From Aedes albopictus (taxonomy: Eukaryota > Arthropoda > Insecta > Diptera > Culicidae), in the NCBI RefSeq assembly GCF_035046485.1, contig NC_085137.1:2023977-2087976 (forward strand): DNA of 64,000 nucleotides. Reading direction: 5' to 3'. The notes beneath the pieces were generated by a model that saw only the letters and a program-made list of their open reading frames with translations, had not been told where the DNA came from and searched no databases. Shown here piece by piece: positions 11,341 through 23,309 of this stretch. Position numbers and translations under genes: made by a program. The stretch's first letter is position 1. Every line of letters starts with the position of its first letter.

Positions 11341-13226
11341 TATAGCATTTTTTTTTTTCGATTCGGCATGTCAAAAGGTACCTTGGCCGGTAGAGTAATC
11401 TGAGATACTCTTTAAGATGCAGAGTTCGTCGATCTTTATCAACAATGTATGTCCTACCAACATCCGAAGAATGTACACATCGTACAGTTTAAAAGTCTGC
11501 GTAACCTCCACAAAGATTGCTGCGCATATTCATCGATTCTTAGGTCTTACAGAACACCTAATTTTCATTTAGGAAATGCCGAAGCTTTTTCAGCACAGCT
11601 TGATTCAAGATTGATAGATATAAAATTGTTTGGGTGTGACAGAGCCATCCAAGTCTACCGTTCTACTTTTCCGGTTTCCGTCCTTCGCGAAAATTATAAA
11701 AATATGCCATACCTAAATGTTGTCACCACTCCAATTTGAATAATCGACATTAGATAAGATGCCAGCCAACCAACGCCTGCTATTATCGACGGTACAAGTG
11801 GTGTCTGTGCGCCTACTGCTGCTGCAGCAGACCACACCGCCCAACGAAGAGTAATACGAGTGGAACAACAATCATAAAGCGATCACACCTTCGTACCTAT
11901 TACTCAACTATTGGATGGCTCTGTCTGATGCATCTGATGTGCTGTGGCACAGTCAGTGTAATACACGGGCCGGGCCAAAGTGGATGCACTGCACAGAGCC
12001 TGGCAAACCAAGGCAATTAAAGCTCCATCATTATGTTGCAGAAACATTCAATGAACAAAGTGCGAGTACGGACGGGGTGTGATGTAAATATCCATATATG
12101 ACTGACGGCTGAGCTCGGCTCCGCTGGTGCTTCTCTTGTCGGTCGTCTGTCTCTGGTGTGACGAGGTGATGCAAATAATTAGCCTTTTGTAGTGGGCATA
12201 CCTGGCGTGGCGTCTCTCTCTCTCGGTGCAGCAAAGTGCTCATTATAATTAATCGAATCCCGAAACCAAAGCCTTCTTTGGTGCGGCTGTTTCTTGATTT
12301 GAACAAAAAGAAAAATGATGCGCTTTGGGATTTTTAAAATGTGTGAATGAACGATAGTTTAGGTATGATGAGCTGACGAGTGCGATTTGTTGCAAGTTTG
12401 CAGTAGGTATTATACAAAAAAATGTTACTGTGCTAAAGTATCTGTTTTTGCTATTGTTTTTAATGCTTCTGCACGAGCGAACGCACGTGATGAATTGTTA
12501 TGTAGATATAAATGTTTTATGTGTAATGATACGTTGAACCGAGACGGCTAGCTTTCCGAGGCGACGCTAAACTTAGCACAATTTTGCTTCGCCATGCATA
12601 TTCAGCGTGAAAAAGTGTAATTAAAACTGCCAGTTCATTTGCATTACATCATATATTTAACTAAATAGTATCAATCGATAGTGTTTTTGCCTTTTGTGTA
12701 CAATTAAGTCACACCGAATGGAAAAATTGGACATATCAGCTTTCAATAAAATTTGGCTGCTAGGTACAAAAAAGTTTGAATACTGTATGATAGCAATTTT
12801 GTTTTGTTATTTAGTTTTTTTCCTAAGAAATATGACACCAAATCTAATAACTAAATGATCCCTTGCTACTTATAAGACATACGTACATACTCTAACAATG
12901 GCAGACAAGGAAAGATAGTCAAAAGATAATAGAGTTCAAAGCCCTACGTAGATCCTTGGCTTAAACCACAAACGATAGTCCAAGAATTCATATATACTCA
13001 TTATTCGATGTTTCTATTTAGTTTGGTTGAAAATATAGATTTTTTAGCAAATGTCCAGCCCCTATTAGGCACCAGAAGGCCGGCTCCAGAGGCACGTTAT
13101 CTTCCATTTGGGACATTTGTGCCACATCGTCATACATATAAGCCCATTTCATCATTTACCTGAGGGAGAATGGGATAAGGGATGAGATTAGGAGAGAGAA
13201 AAGTGATAAAATAGAAAGGGGTACCC
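11341..13226. other. Unique-looking region, no supported gene
   Basis: No recognisable coding domain. The frame at 11449-11739 (96 codons) has no homology that I can recognise. A GC-richer part at 11750-12300 contains a short CTG/CAG-rich stretch near 11815. Positions 13047-13215 (from GTCCAGCCCCTATTAGGCAC) look like a dispersed mosquito repeat fragment, but I cannot name it. Confidence 0.4.
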
Positions 13227-13453
13227 TACACTGCAAATTTTGTTTGCTGGTATTCAGCAGATTTTGCTGATTTTTTTTTTGTCTGATTTCATTCAGCAAT
13301 ACGAATTTACTGAGTATGTATCAGCAATTATTTATCAACTTGCTGAACCATCCAGCAATTTTGACAGTTGATCAGCAACGTTGTGCTGATATTCAGCAAT
13401 TTATTTTGCTGATTTTTTTCGTTCTGAAAGCATTTCCAAAAATTTGGTGTGTA
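13227..13453. mobile_element. TA-flanked MITE rich in TGCTGA/TCAGCA motifs
   Basis: The ends TACACTGCAAATTTTG (13227) and CAAAAATTTGGTGTGTA (ending 13453) are imperfect inverted repeats that include TA. The interior holds many copies of TTGCTGA and TCAGCA in both orientations, giving strong internal pairing. There is no coding capacity. It is probably a Tc1/mariner-type MITE. Confidence 0.6.
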
Positions 13454-13459
13454 GAAGAG

Positions 13460-14460
13460 GGAATTAACGCATAAGCGCAACGAGGGTTCATAGCCCATAC
13501 CACAACGGGTTTAATCAGTGCCCTGAAAAGGACATAAGCGCATGAGCGTAAAGAGAGCCTATAGCACATTGGACGTATCATGTGAGTCATGCGACATTCA
13601 ATATGACATTAAAAGGCACATCATCGAAAGCATCCTCAATATTCAAGAAATCACCCAAGCAAAAACTACGTTTGAACGAGTACATTGAAAACGTATACAA
13701 CTTTGTGTAAAAGAGTCACTATGGACATCCCAAATTGGGAGGCATGTGAGTTCACATGAATAGGCATGTCAGCCAGACGAACATCACAGATGTGATTATC
13801 GACAATGCGTTTCAAGCATTTCAGAAAGAACGAGATAACCAGATACATCTGGAACTCATTCCATCGTTATACAACGCACGCACCCTTTCGAGATAAAACT
13901 ATGGAGTAATTTCACGCCATGAAAATACCCCACATGAAACTACAAGAGTTCAATAGGACAAAACCCCATTTGTTCCTGGAGATTTGAAGTAAGCAGAGCT
14001 TTTAAGGGCCCACCACTAGTCGATTATATAGCTACAACTCTCAAGCGGAAGTTTATGATTTGTAACTGTACAACAAAATGATTTATCCGAAGATATTTTG
14101 AACATGAACAGATCAGAGTTCTATTCAGGAATACCTCTTGCAGTCCGCACAGACCGCAGAGGACAAGCTACTTTCAAAGCAATAGTTATGGTATACCACA
14201 ATGGCGGGCGTTGTAGCTACAAAACCACAATGAAACTCTCTTGGAGTAGCAATGGAAGCGAGTTATCCATAAAATGTGGTCGCAACCAATTAGTACAGGT
14301 TCCCTAGTTTGTTGAGCAGGGACGCCTGAATACGCAAATTTTGCGAAGGAACACTCAAAAGTGCAAAGAAGGTCAAATGGAGACTCCTCATCTGACACAT
14401 GCCAATCAGTTAACTCATGACAAATTCTGCTCATGCAGAGTTTGGTTAGGTGCAATTCTA
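13460..14460 (-). pseudogene. Degraded non-LTR retrotransposon (EN-RT) fragment
   Basis: Read on the minus strand, about 14410-14350 encodes LTDWHVSDEESP, resembling the SDH end of an apurinic-like endonuclease domain. Positions 13848-13669 encode SFFLKCLKRIVDNHI followed by MPIHVNSHASQFGMS, matching the early RT region of Jockey/I/Loa-group elements (usual pattern SFLLKxLExLVDxxI then an HAYQxGxS-like motif). The distance between the domains is shorter than in intact elements, and several stops and frameshifts intervene. No ends, tail or target duplication were found, so it is an old fragment. Clade assignment is tentative. Confidence 0.5.
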
Positions 14461-16080
14461 TGCTAAGTTATCCATGAACTGTACTACCTAAGTATTCCAT
14501 TAAACTGAAACATCTCAAATTAATGTTTGAGCTATTTCAGATGATGCAATCATCGTAGCAATACTGCCAAATATCAGCGAAAAGAAGCTGAATACAAGAA
14601 GGAAAGGTTGAAACATACTGTTAACGATAATCTAAGATATAGCATGTTCGAGTCACAACACTTCATTTATAATGAAAGAAGCAAAACTGGGTTCACAAGG
14701 TAACCTATACAGAAGTTACCCTACGAAAATAAACTAGAGTTTACATTTACATATTTTGAGTTTTCTCATTATTCTTTCGTTTTCCTGTTGCGATCAGAAC
14801 ACAGTGCTTGATCGTATTTTTCAATAAAAACAGAATTTTGTTATAGGGTCCGAAACTTACCCTATTATAAAAGACACGTGGTACCAGATGTTCCAGAAAT
14901 TATGTGCAGAAACGTTACAGAAAAGAAACTTGGTGATAACTCATTTCTGCATACAGATAAAATTAACCTTATCATGAACCTAACCTAATGAAATACGCTC
15001 ACATGCTTAGGTAAATCAAAAGACTAACTATAAACTCTGTTATTAAATTTCGGTTATTTCGGTATTTAGATTGCTTAATAAACAAGCTATTAACATCTTC
15101 AAAACATAATAAAGTACAACTCATATGTAGCTCCATGTACGGTCTACTAAAGTGTGCTTGGGTTCGACTCGAAACGACCCAGTGCAGTGTTTGCCTTATA
15201 TAACATGAAAAATAAATCTATAAAAATCATGTAACGAGTTCGGCCATCCTCGTCTGCAACCCGTGCCATATCGGTTGGCCGAAACTTTGCTGATTATTAA
15301 CTTTCGATCAACAATCGTTTTGTGCATTAAATTACTTTCGATCGACTGAAAACCAACAAACAGCTTGAAACCGACGGATCTATAGTTTTGTTATCGTATC
15401 GAAGATGAGAAATTTCGAATCACCTTAGGTGCATAAATCTACACCTAAAAACTGAATCAACATACTCGCACCACACCGGATTCCATTGTAACCGTAATCA
15501 TACGAATCATACAGCTCTTCCTACATGCCCGCTGTTGTTGTTGTTGTTTTGGTCAGCCCTATCTTGTTCGAAGACCTCCTTCCCGCTCCTCTTTTATAGT
15601 TCGCCTTTTGGGCTTCAAGTGGCATTCGCGATGGTGTTGCTTGAAAATAATTGCAAACAAAGTTTCACCTAACCGCAGCAGGCTATGGCCGGCTACCAGT
15701 CGGTCGATCGGTGGTGGTTCGAACCGTCATCAATCCCAGCAACCATGTGCCACGGGTCTAGCCGCTAGCCAGTCCTACCAACACGAGTGAGCTGCATGCG
15801 CAGCGCATAAGGCAAACGGCAACAATAACTTTGTTTTAGTTGTTATTTTTTTTTTACCTTCGCTCCAAAGTAATTTCGATTTCGAAAAAAAAACACAATA
15901 TTTGCTACGCCGCCGTAAATGAAATCAAACCACACTACACTGTGTTGGCCAACCAATCGTCTGCTCGTTGCATTAAGTGGGTTCACCACCGTCATAATAA
16001 GCTAGAGTACCTAGGCCCGTCCATGCCGTACCTGGTCATCGTTGGCTTTGGTTTAAGTTGCTTTTGCTTTATTGGAATTA
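14461..16080. other. No supported gene; short TTG microsatellite
   Basis: AT-rich to about 15250, then slightly GC-richer. A (TTG)n run sits at 15532-15547. The short frames at 15608-15790 and 15840-16136 lack domains or start context. Confidence 0.45.
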
Positions 16081-17299
16081 TACACTCCCGTTCAAAAGTT
16101 TGGGGTCACCCCCTCAAAAACATGTCATTTTTTTAGGCCCATATCTTCGCCAATTTGCGTCCGATTTCAAAACCCTAGGTTTCATTCAAAAGATAATAAG
16201 TCAAAAAACTTTGAACATGATTTAAAAGAAACTTTTTCAAAAAATTTTGTATGTAAACTTAACCCAAAGTTGCCAAATTTTCTAAAAAATGAATATAAAC
16301 TTACGGCAGTGTCGTTGGAAGTTGGGTCGACCAAATTTTAAGATGAGAGCGGTAATATGACCCATTTTCTATTAGCTTTCAACTGCTTTTTACAGAACTT
16401 AGCTAAAAAATCTAGAAAAAAAGTTATTAAGTAAATTAATCCTTGATGTCATCGACCAAAAGTTTGGGGTCACCCCTCAATATGATGTATCGGTCAAAAG
16501 TTTGGGGTCACTATCGTAAAACATGGAAAAGTGATTTGGTGATATCTTCGCCATCTATAGTTCAATTTTAATTATTTTTGGCTCATTTCAAAGATAATTA
16601 ACTAAATTTACGTTTGATGTCTTCAACTTAACGTATTTAACGATTTTTGTATATAAAAATGTTATGTAAAGTTAGCACATTTTACCACGCTTCAAAAAAT
16701 GAGGTAACTTTACGTGAAGTTTTAGTATGTAAATTTCAACAAATATGTGTGGTTCAATGTCTATGCAGTAAGTATCATTCATTTTGTTTCAAATAAGCCA
16801 AGAAGAATTAAAATTGAATGAAAGATGACAAAGATATCAACAAATCACTTTTCCATGTTTTACGATAGTGACCCCAAACTTTTGGCCGATACATCATATT
16901 GAGGGGTGACCCCAAACTTTTGGTCGATGACATCAAGGATTAATTTACTTAATAACTTTTTTTCTAGATTTTTTAGCTAAGTTCTGTAAAAAGCAGTTGA
17001 AAGCTAATAGAAAATGGGTCATATTACCGCTCTTATTTTAAAATTTGGTCGACCCAACTTCCAGCGACACTGCCGTAAGTTTATATTCATTTTTTAGAAA
17101 ATTTGGCAACTTTGGGTTAAGTTTACATACAAAATTTTTTGAAAAAGTTTCTTTTAAATCATGTTTAAAGTTTCTTTGACTTATTATCTTTTGAATGAAA
17201 CCTAGGGTTTTGAAATCGGACGCAAATTGGCGGAGATATGGGCCTAAAAAAATGACATGTTTTTGAGGGGGTGACCCCAAACTTTTGAACGGGAGTGTA
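16081..17299. mobile_element. 1.2-kb foldback element with arms of about 520 bp
   Basis: The termini TACACTCCCGTTCAAAAGTT and complement define an almost perfect palindrome with TA at both ends. The left arm runs to about 16600 and the right arm starts about 16784, leaving a loop of about 185 bp. The motif AAAAGTTTGGGGTCAC appears three times per arm: at the end, near 16458 and near 16496, mirrored near 16875 and 16912. Few mismatches are visible between arms, so the structure is young or kept similar by conversion. Identical peptides read inward on both strands (16072-16341 and 17361-17038) are a mirror effect. There is no transposase frame. Confidence 0.85.
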
Positions 17300-18540
17300 T
17301 TTGAATAGGTAATGGTCGAATTTATAATACTGCAACCGTAGTCATTGAGGTAAATTTTCAAACCTAATTAATATGCAATTCATACGAGAGTTGATGCAAT
17401 GATGCATTCAAAACGAAAATATACGAAATATTATACACTTTGTCTAAATGTGTGTTGCAAAAACAAAGCAACCACTATCAATACAAACGCTAATCCAAAA
17501 TCAAAACGCTCTCGTTAGCATCTGGATTTTTTTCTATTCTTAACCGCTTAATCTCTATTGTCCACTTACACATTACGTGAGCGACTATAATTCACGGTTG
17601 CACTTACACTTTGTACAGCAGTGTCTGAAGGTACTACAGGTATACCTCGATTTAGTGGTCCCTCAATTTTATGTACTTCGATTTTATGTACATTTTTTAA
17701 TCGTAAAATTTTTAATATCCAATCAGTTTAAAACTTGCAGGTTATATTACGAAAGAAGAGTGTAAAATTATGTGATGTATGATGCACATGATTGGAGCGT
17801 GGGATATCCCAGAAGTTCATATGCTATAGCATGTAAAGGTCATAAAATATTATGTAAACTTCCATTATATGTCATGTAATTCAGCAAGACTCTGAGTTTT
17901 TACACGACATAACACAAAATAACACAAAATTACTTTATAAATCATCTAACACTAAGTTTTCATGACTAAAATGAAGTTTACTAATGTGTAAATGGTGTAA
18001 ATCTCATTAGGGGTACTCACTAAACAGATTAAATTGCTGCGTATGCCATGATTTTCTGCTTATTTGAAATGTTTAATGATCTGGCGAATGAAATAATCAA
18101 AGATTGCCTTGGTGATCGCGACGTTTGATCAGCTTAAGCTGTTAAGTGAATCCCCCTATTATTATTATCTGTGTATGATGACTTTTAATGCAAAGGTTTC
18201 AGCCTCTTGACACGTGGAGCACTTCATATTAATAAATTGTTGTATGGAGCACCCATAAAGCATACCTCATGACATACTTAGATTTATATATTTACTTTAA
18301 TCTCATACTTCCCTTTCTGACTTCATTTTTTTATAAATATCTCTCGCTTTGTCGATGATTACGATGAGCGGACCTTTCTCCATTGAAAGCATTCTAATAA
18401 ACTTTTTCTAAAAAATCGTATGACTTCTTCACCGAGAATTGTAACATATTCCAGATATTTTTAATAAATGCCTTATACTCTCTTGGCGTGTACTCAGCTA
18501 ATTTAACTCCAAAATTTGTAGCAAATTCCATAAAAAGGTC
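17300..18540. other. AT-rich DNA; possible mariner-like terminus near 17636
   Basis: No gene. Sequence beginning TACAGGTATACCTCGATTTA (about 17636) looks like a Tc1/mariner or pogo-type end, but I found no matching second terminus. The rest contains TTATGTAA-type repeats without clear order. Confidence 0.4.
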
Positions 18541-18703
18541 ATTGTAATGCTGAAGAAAATTCTAAATAAATCCCTGAAAGAACTTTTAAGAACATTTTAA
18601 GAATCCATGGATGGATTTTCTGAAAAAAAAAACCAGGAAGAAAACATGAAAAAACACTTGGAAATCTCTGGTGGAATACCTAACCAAACCTCTTGAGATA
18701 TTG

Positions 18704-18968
18704 TGTTTTGAGATTTGTTGATTTTTTTCGGTGGAAAAAGACTTTCCAAATCGTTTTGGCATAACGTTTCGGCCTATTTCATTCAGCCATCATCAAATCT
18801 GTGAACATTTATTGAGTCAAGTTAGTACAATTTTCCTTCTTGGTCTACAATTTGACTCAATAAATGTTCACAGATCTGATGATGGCTGAATGAAGTAGGC
18901 CGAAACGTTATGCCAAAACGATTTGGAAAGTCTTTTTTCACTGAAAAAAATCAACAAATCTCAAAACA
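18704..18968. mobile_element. Foldback element flanked by a 13-bp direct repeat
   Basis: Arms of about 120 bp pair almost perfectly: 18704-18824 includes CCAAATCGTTTTGGCATAAC, and 18848-18968 is its complement, with a loop of about 24 bp. The 13-mer CTCTTGAGATATT occurs at 18690-18702 and again at 19002-19014. This suggests a unit of 18703-19001 that includes a 33-bp tail outside the hairpin. A duplication this long is more typical of target-primed retroposition than of TIR transposons, so the mechanism is uncertain. No coding capacity. Confidence 0.65.
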
Positions 18969-19170
18969 TAAAATTCAACGGTGACGAAAAAACCCCACAA
19001 ACTCTTGAGATATTTTTGGAAAAAAAATCCTGGAGAAAACCCCCAATAAAAATCCGTCACACTTTTTAAATGAATTCCTGGATGAATCCATAGAGAAATT
19101 CCAAGGCGTTCGCTTGAATGAAATCCTGGAGGAATTTCTAAGAAAAAAAAAAACACTGGCGCAAATTATA

Positions 19171-19293
19171 TTAACCCTTCAGCGCGTGCGCTGTTGTAAA
19201 AAGTACAACACTACCAAAAAACCTCGCTTTCCGTATACAGCGCGAGCGCGGTGCAGTTTCGGTTGCTTGATGGCGCGCGTCCTGGAAGGTTAA
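19171..19293. mobile_element. 123-bp TTAA-flanked MITE, copy 1
   Basis: TTAA at 19171-19174 and 19290-19293 brackets a GC-richer element beginning CCCTTCAGCGCGTGCGCTGT and ending CTGGAAGG. The core CTGTTGTAnnnnGTACAACA is palindromic and is followed by a CTCGCTTT box. The 47438-47561 copy aligns along its whole length in the opposite orientation. TTAA targeting is typical of piggyBac-like elements. No transposase is encoded. Confidence 0.65.
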
Positions 19294-20051
19294 ATCTATG
19301 CGTAAGTTTCTGCAGGAATCTCAGCAAGAATGGATGTTCTAAGACTTTCTTAAAAAATCCTTGGAGCAATTTCTGGAAAAGAAATGTCTTGAAGGAATAT
19401 CCAATGGAATGTGAAGAAATCTTGGGAATGTCCGTAATAATCCCTTGCAGAATTTTTGAAGCATTTATTGAAGAATATTTTTTGAAAATTTTTTGAGAAA
19501 ATGTTGAAGGACTTCTGGATTTCTGATTCTAAATGTGTCCGTGAATCATTATCTAAAACAGATCCATGCAGTATTTTTGAGAAAGTTCATGGAAGGTTTT
19601 CTAGATGACTGCTTGGAAAATATTCTGGAGGAATATTTGAAAAAACAAACTGAAGAAATTCGTAGATGAATTACTGGAACAAACTGCAAGATTTCTTGAA
19701 AGGAATTCTTGAAGTATTTTCCAAAGGAATCCATGTAACATTTTTAGAAGCTATCCGTGCAAGACTTTCTTCAGGAGTTTTTGGAGAAATTTCTGGAAGT
19801 AAATCTTCGAGGAGTTTCTAAAGAAGTTCCTGAAAGAATTTCTTTAAGAATTTCTGGGAGATTTCAGGAACTCGTGAAAGGTTTTTCAAATGAATCCTAG
19901 GATGGATTTCAGCAAGGCTTCATGAAAGAATTATCCAAAAATCTGTGGAAGTTTTTTTTTTCAAAGAAATCCTTGGAGAGATTTGTACAGAAATCTCTGA
20001 AGGAAAATACGGAGTATTTCTGAAGAAATTATTAGTCGAATGCATAATAAA

Positions 20052-20303
20052 AGCCGTGTATTGGTGATTCATCGATTGTTGTCATCGAAAATATGATAAA
20101 ACATTTGTTTTGCCAGGATGTCCGGACGTTTCGATCGATTTACTGACGGACCTATCGTGAAAAGACGACTAGAAGATTAGTCCGCAGAAGATGGTCGAAG
20201 GCCAGTAAAACGACCGAAACATCCGGACAATCTGGCAAAACAAATTTTTTTTATCATTTTTTCGCCGAAAACAAACGAAGAAGCACCAACACATCAATTC
20301 GCG
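20052..20303. mobile_element. Foldback element of about 250 bp
   Basis: Outer arms (GTGTATTGGTGATTCATCG near 20056, and its relaxed complement near 20295) continue into strong inner arms from TGATAAAACATTTGTTTTGC at 20094 to the complement ending 20256. The inner tip contains CCGGACGTTTCGATCG and CGACCGAAACATCCGG. There is no reading frame and no clear target duplication. Its design resembles the 18.7-kb foldback, but the sequence differs. Confidence 0.6.
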
Positions 20304-21085
20304 GAAATTGAAAGTATCCCTCGAAAAAAAAAATATGAAGGAACCCGTAGGGCAGTTTCTTTAGGAATCCCTGCAGAAAATTTCCAAATGCATCTAACAA
20401 TTTTTAAAAAAGAGTCCCTGGAAGGAATTTCTAAAAAAATCCCAGGAAAATTTTCTGACAGAAATTCAGACTTTCAAAAAAAAAATCCATGAAGCAATTC
20501 CTAACCAAACCCAACAGAAAGTTTTGGAATAAATCCTTGGAAGATCGTTTGAGAGAATGCTTAAAGGATTTTCCGAAGGATTTTTCGGGAAAAATCTAGA
20601 GAATCCCCGAAAAAATAGGGTATTTATCTGACGGATTTTCTAAAGAGGTATTTCTGCAGAAACTCATACACAGCTTTCTTACACAAATCTTTCGGAAACT
20701 TCTGGGGGAATCCCTAGTGGAATTTCTGGAGCAATTGAATGTTGCTATGGGAGTTTGTGGTGAAATCCTTTGAAGAATTTCCAAAGCAAGCTCAGAACAA
20801 TTTTTGAAGAAACTTTTGAAACATTTTCTGAAAAAAACTGTAGAATAGTTTCTGAAGGCATTGCTTAAAGTTTTATTAAAGGAATCCATGGAGAAAAACA
20901 AAGCTTTTGAAGAAATTTTTAATAGCTTATTCAGCCATTTTTTTAATTAAGCTTACGAGCGGTTTTTTTCATGATTTTTTCAGCAAATATGCTTGTTGGG
21001 TGTCCTGCTAGAAGCATTGACCATGCTTGATGACAATCTAGCTTATGTCGATACTAAAAAGTAGTGTTCGGTACGATGATAAGGC

Positions 21086-21250
21086 AGCATCCATTTATTA
21101 CGTAACGATAAAATCGAGATTTTTAGACCCCCCCTCCCCCCTCCGTAACGCTTTTTTGTATGAAAACACAAAATTTTTTGTATGGACCGTAACGCTCGGC
21201 CATACTCCCCCCCTCCCCCTAGAGCGTTACGTAATTTGTGGACGGCGCCT
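21086..21250. mobile_element. CGTAACG-type MITE, longer copy
   Basis: The ends GCATCCATTTATTACGTAACG and CGTTACGTAATTTGTGGACG are inverted repeats. The interior holds two C-rich runs (CCCCCCCTCCCCCC type) each next to CGTAACGCT. An internally shortened copy lies in reverse at 27346-27449 with the same terminal sequences. The family is dispersed and non-coding. Confidence 0.65.
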
Positions 21251-21721
21251 AAGTGGACTGTATTCTTCGATAGGTCACTGCTTCCCGGATAGTTGAAGGG
21301 GGATTTGTATCTTCACTCTTCAGCTGTGAATCCGGAGTGATTGAGTGATGGTGCTTGTTTGTCCTTGAGATACGTCCGCTAAAAAATCTGTTTAAAAGCT
21401 GTGAAAACTTACTTGATAATTGCTGCATTATAGCCCGAAGGACGATACTTCAAAGTAGCTGCGGGTCCGCACCGTTGGATATCCTATGGAATGCACTATA
21501 TTACCAATTTCAAGGTATTTCCGATTATGAAACTAGTAGCCACTCAATTTACGGTACGCCATAGATGAAGCAAAACAATTGTCCAGAGGCATCAGACGTT
21601 TGAAAGCTCTATCTGGGTACAAGTATTGTTACAGCTTGTGCTATCGGTCAATACCTAACCGGCATTATATCGAAAATCCACAAATTGCTTGCCTACCTGC
21701 ATGTGATTGTCTGCGGCAATT

Positions 21722-23248
21722 ATGATCGCTACTGCATATGTGTGTTCTCTGTGCAAAAATAGTGAAACCGATCCATCCAAAATAATCGGGTGTAAACAAT
21801 GCGGTCGGTACACGCATTTCCAATGCAAGGGGATACTCGGGAAAGCAGTCAAAACAGCAAGAAAAAAACCTTTCTTCTGTTGTATGGAGTGTGCAGATCT
21901 GAGTAACCGATCTTCCAGTTTGCAACACAACCAGGGTGATAGGGTGCCTGTACCAATTATGGCACTACCTAAGGAAAACTATTTGTACAAAAATAACGAG
22001 AAGACCAACGAATGTCACCAATATGTTAAAAGTTAGTTTAGTTTCCATACTTTACAGGAAAAATATAAAAACGGAGCCAAAACTACTTTCAGTATTTATT
22101 ACAGCGTGTGCCAATGATAGGAACCCTGTACCAGTTATGGCTACATTTTGTAACTTCGGTTCCTTTTCGCACTATTTGCATGCATTTCTTATGGGATTAG
22201 CCATAATTGGTACACTATGGCGAAAAAGGGTGCAAGGAAGCCGAAATTTTAAGGAAAATGATTTATTTCTACCATAATTTGAGCAAAAAGTGAACTTGAA
22301 ATGAGTGCAACCATCTTTTGTGAACGTGATCTGGTGTTCACATTTTTTTTATTGTTGATATATATCGTTAAAGGGTGAAATTCAACTATGGCGAATAATT
22401 GGTACTATAGCCATAATTGGTACATTTACCCTATTATGAATGAACTTCGAGAATTGGGAACGGTTATACGGGAGTGCAGGCAAGAATCGGCTTCGTTGCG
22501 CAATGTATTCCAGCATCTACAACAGCAGATGGCCGAGCTCATCGATACTAATAGACAGATTGAGAAATCGCAAGAGTTTTTGGGGAAACAATTCGATACC
22601 ATTCAAGCTGATTTCGGTGAAATGCGAGAGGATATTGCTGGGTTAAAATTGAAGTCTGATACAACATCGAAGACAATCGAGGCCTGGCATGGTAAACATA
22701 AGGAACATTCGTCAAAAATCGAACACCTTGAAATGGCAGTGGAAAAAATGAATCGATCGTCCATCTCTAAACACGCAGTCATCCTCGGGATACCTGCGAT
22801 AGAGTCTGAGAATGTTATGGAAGTTGTGCTCAGTATCGGCAGAATGATTCGTTGCACGGTGAGAAGGGAGGATGTTGTTACGGCTAAGCGGTTACGCGTC
22901 GCATCTACAAGTTCGTGTCCACCAATAGCTGTCATCTTTAAGTCTGATGTAGCCAAGGAAAATTTCTTTGAGGATAAGCGGAGGTATGGTACTCTGTTGG
23001 CATCGACGATTGCAGTGTGTTTTTCTGGAGTTACAAATAAAGTAACCATTCGAGATGCAATGACTACATATACTAGGGAAGTTCTGCGAGAAGCGAAGGA
23101 AAATCAGGACATCTTAGGAATGAAGTATATCTGGTTAGGTAGGCATGGAAAAATACTAATGAAACGATGCGACGAATCCTCTGTTGTTCAAATAACTAGC
23201 AAGCAGGAGCTGTATGACTTAACCAAGACAAAAACCTTGGTACGTTAG
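21722..23248 (+). pseudogene. Retrotransposon ORF1 (PHD finger plus coiled coil), split by a MITE
   Basis: The N-terminal part (ATG at 21722) has a zinc-finger pattern C-x2-C, C-x2-C, H-x2-C, C-x2-C within residues about 8-60, as in the PHD/ESAT-like finger of CR1-type ORF1 proteins. The C-terminal part (from 22434) begins MNELRELGTVIREC, continues as a heptad-rich coiled coil of about 110 residues, and ends in an L1-ORF1-like RNA-binding region (VILGIPAIESENVMEV). A MITE occupies 21942-22433. That interval is 492 bases, a multiple of three, and the codons on either side fall in register, so the ancestral ORF1 was a single frame of about 349 codons. At present the N-terminal frame runs into the MITE and stops at 22036. 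An ATG at 22388 inside the MITE could restart the C-terminal part. Confidence 0.8.
21942..22433. mobile_element. TA-flanked MITE inserted in ORF1
   Basis: TIRs GGGTGCCTGTACCAATTATGG and CCATAATTGGTACATTTACCC are bracketed by TA at 21940-21941 and 22432-22433. The motif CCATAATTGGTAC recurs several times inside (about 22128, 22200, 22385) in both orientations. It has no transposase, and a Tc1/mariner-type origin is likely. It must be younger than the retrotransposon that it interrupts. Confidence 0.8.
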
Positions 23249-23309
23249 TCATAGTGCCAGAACATTACTCTCTTGTAATCAATTGCAGATAGCTTTGAAG
23301 TTTCTTGAA

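Larger units (their letters stand above)
18541..20940. repeat. Diverged GGAATTTCT-type repeat block with nested insertions
   Basis: Positions 18541-18700, 19014-20040 and 20340-20930 hold highly eroded copies of the 12-bp GGAATTCC family (GAAATTCCTGGA, GGAATCCTTGGA and similar). They are interrupted by a foldback at 18704-18968, a TTAA MITE at 19171-19293 and another foldback at 20052-20303. A-rich runs are common. Short frames here are products of the repeat. Confidence 0.65.

Noticed and set aside
16072..17361. Two frames encoding the same C-terminal peptide on opposite strands
   Set aside because: They are mirror images caused by the palindromic element, not duplicated genes.
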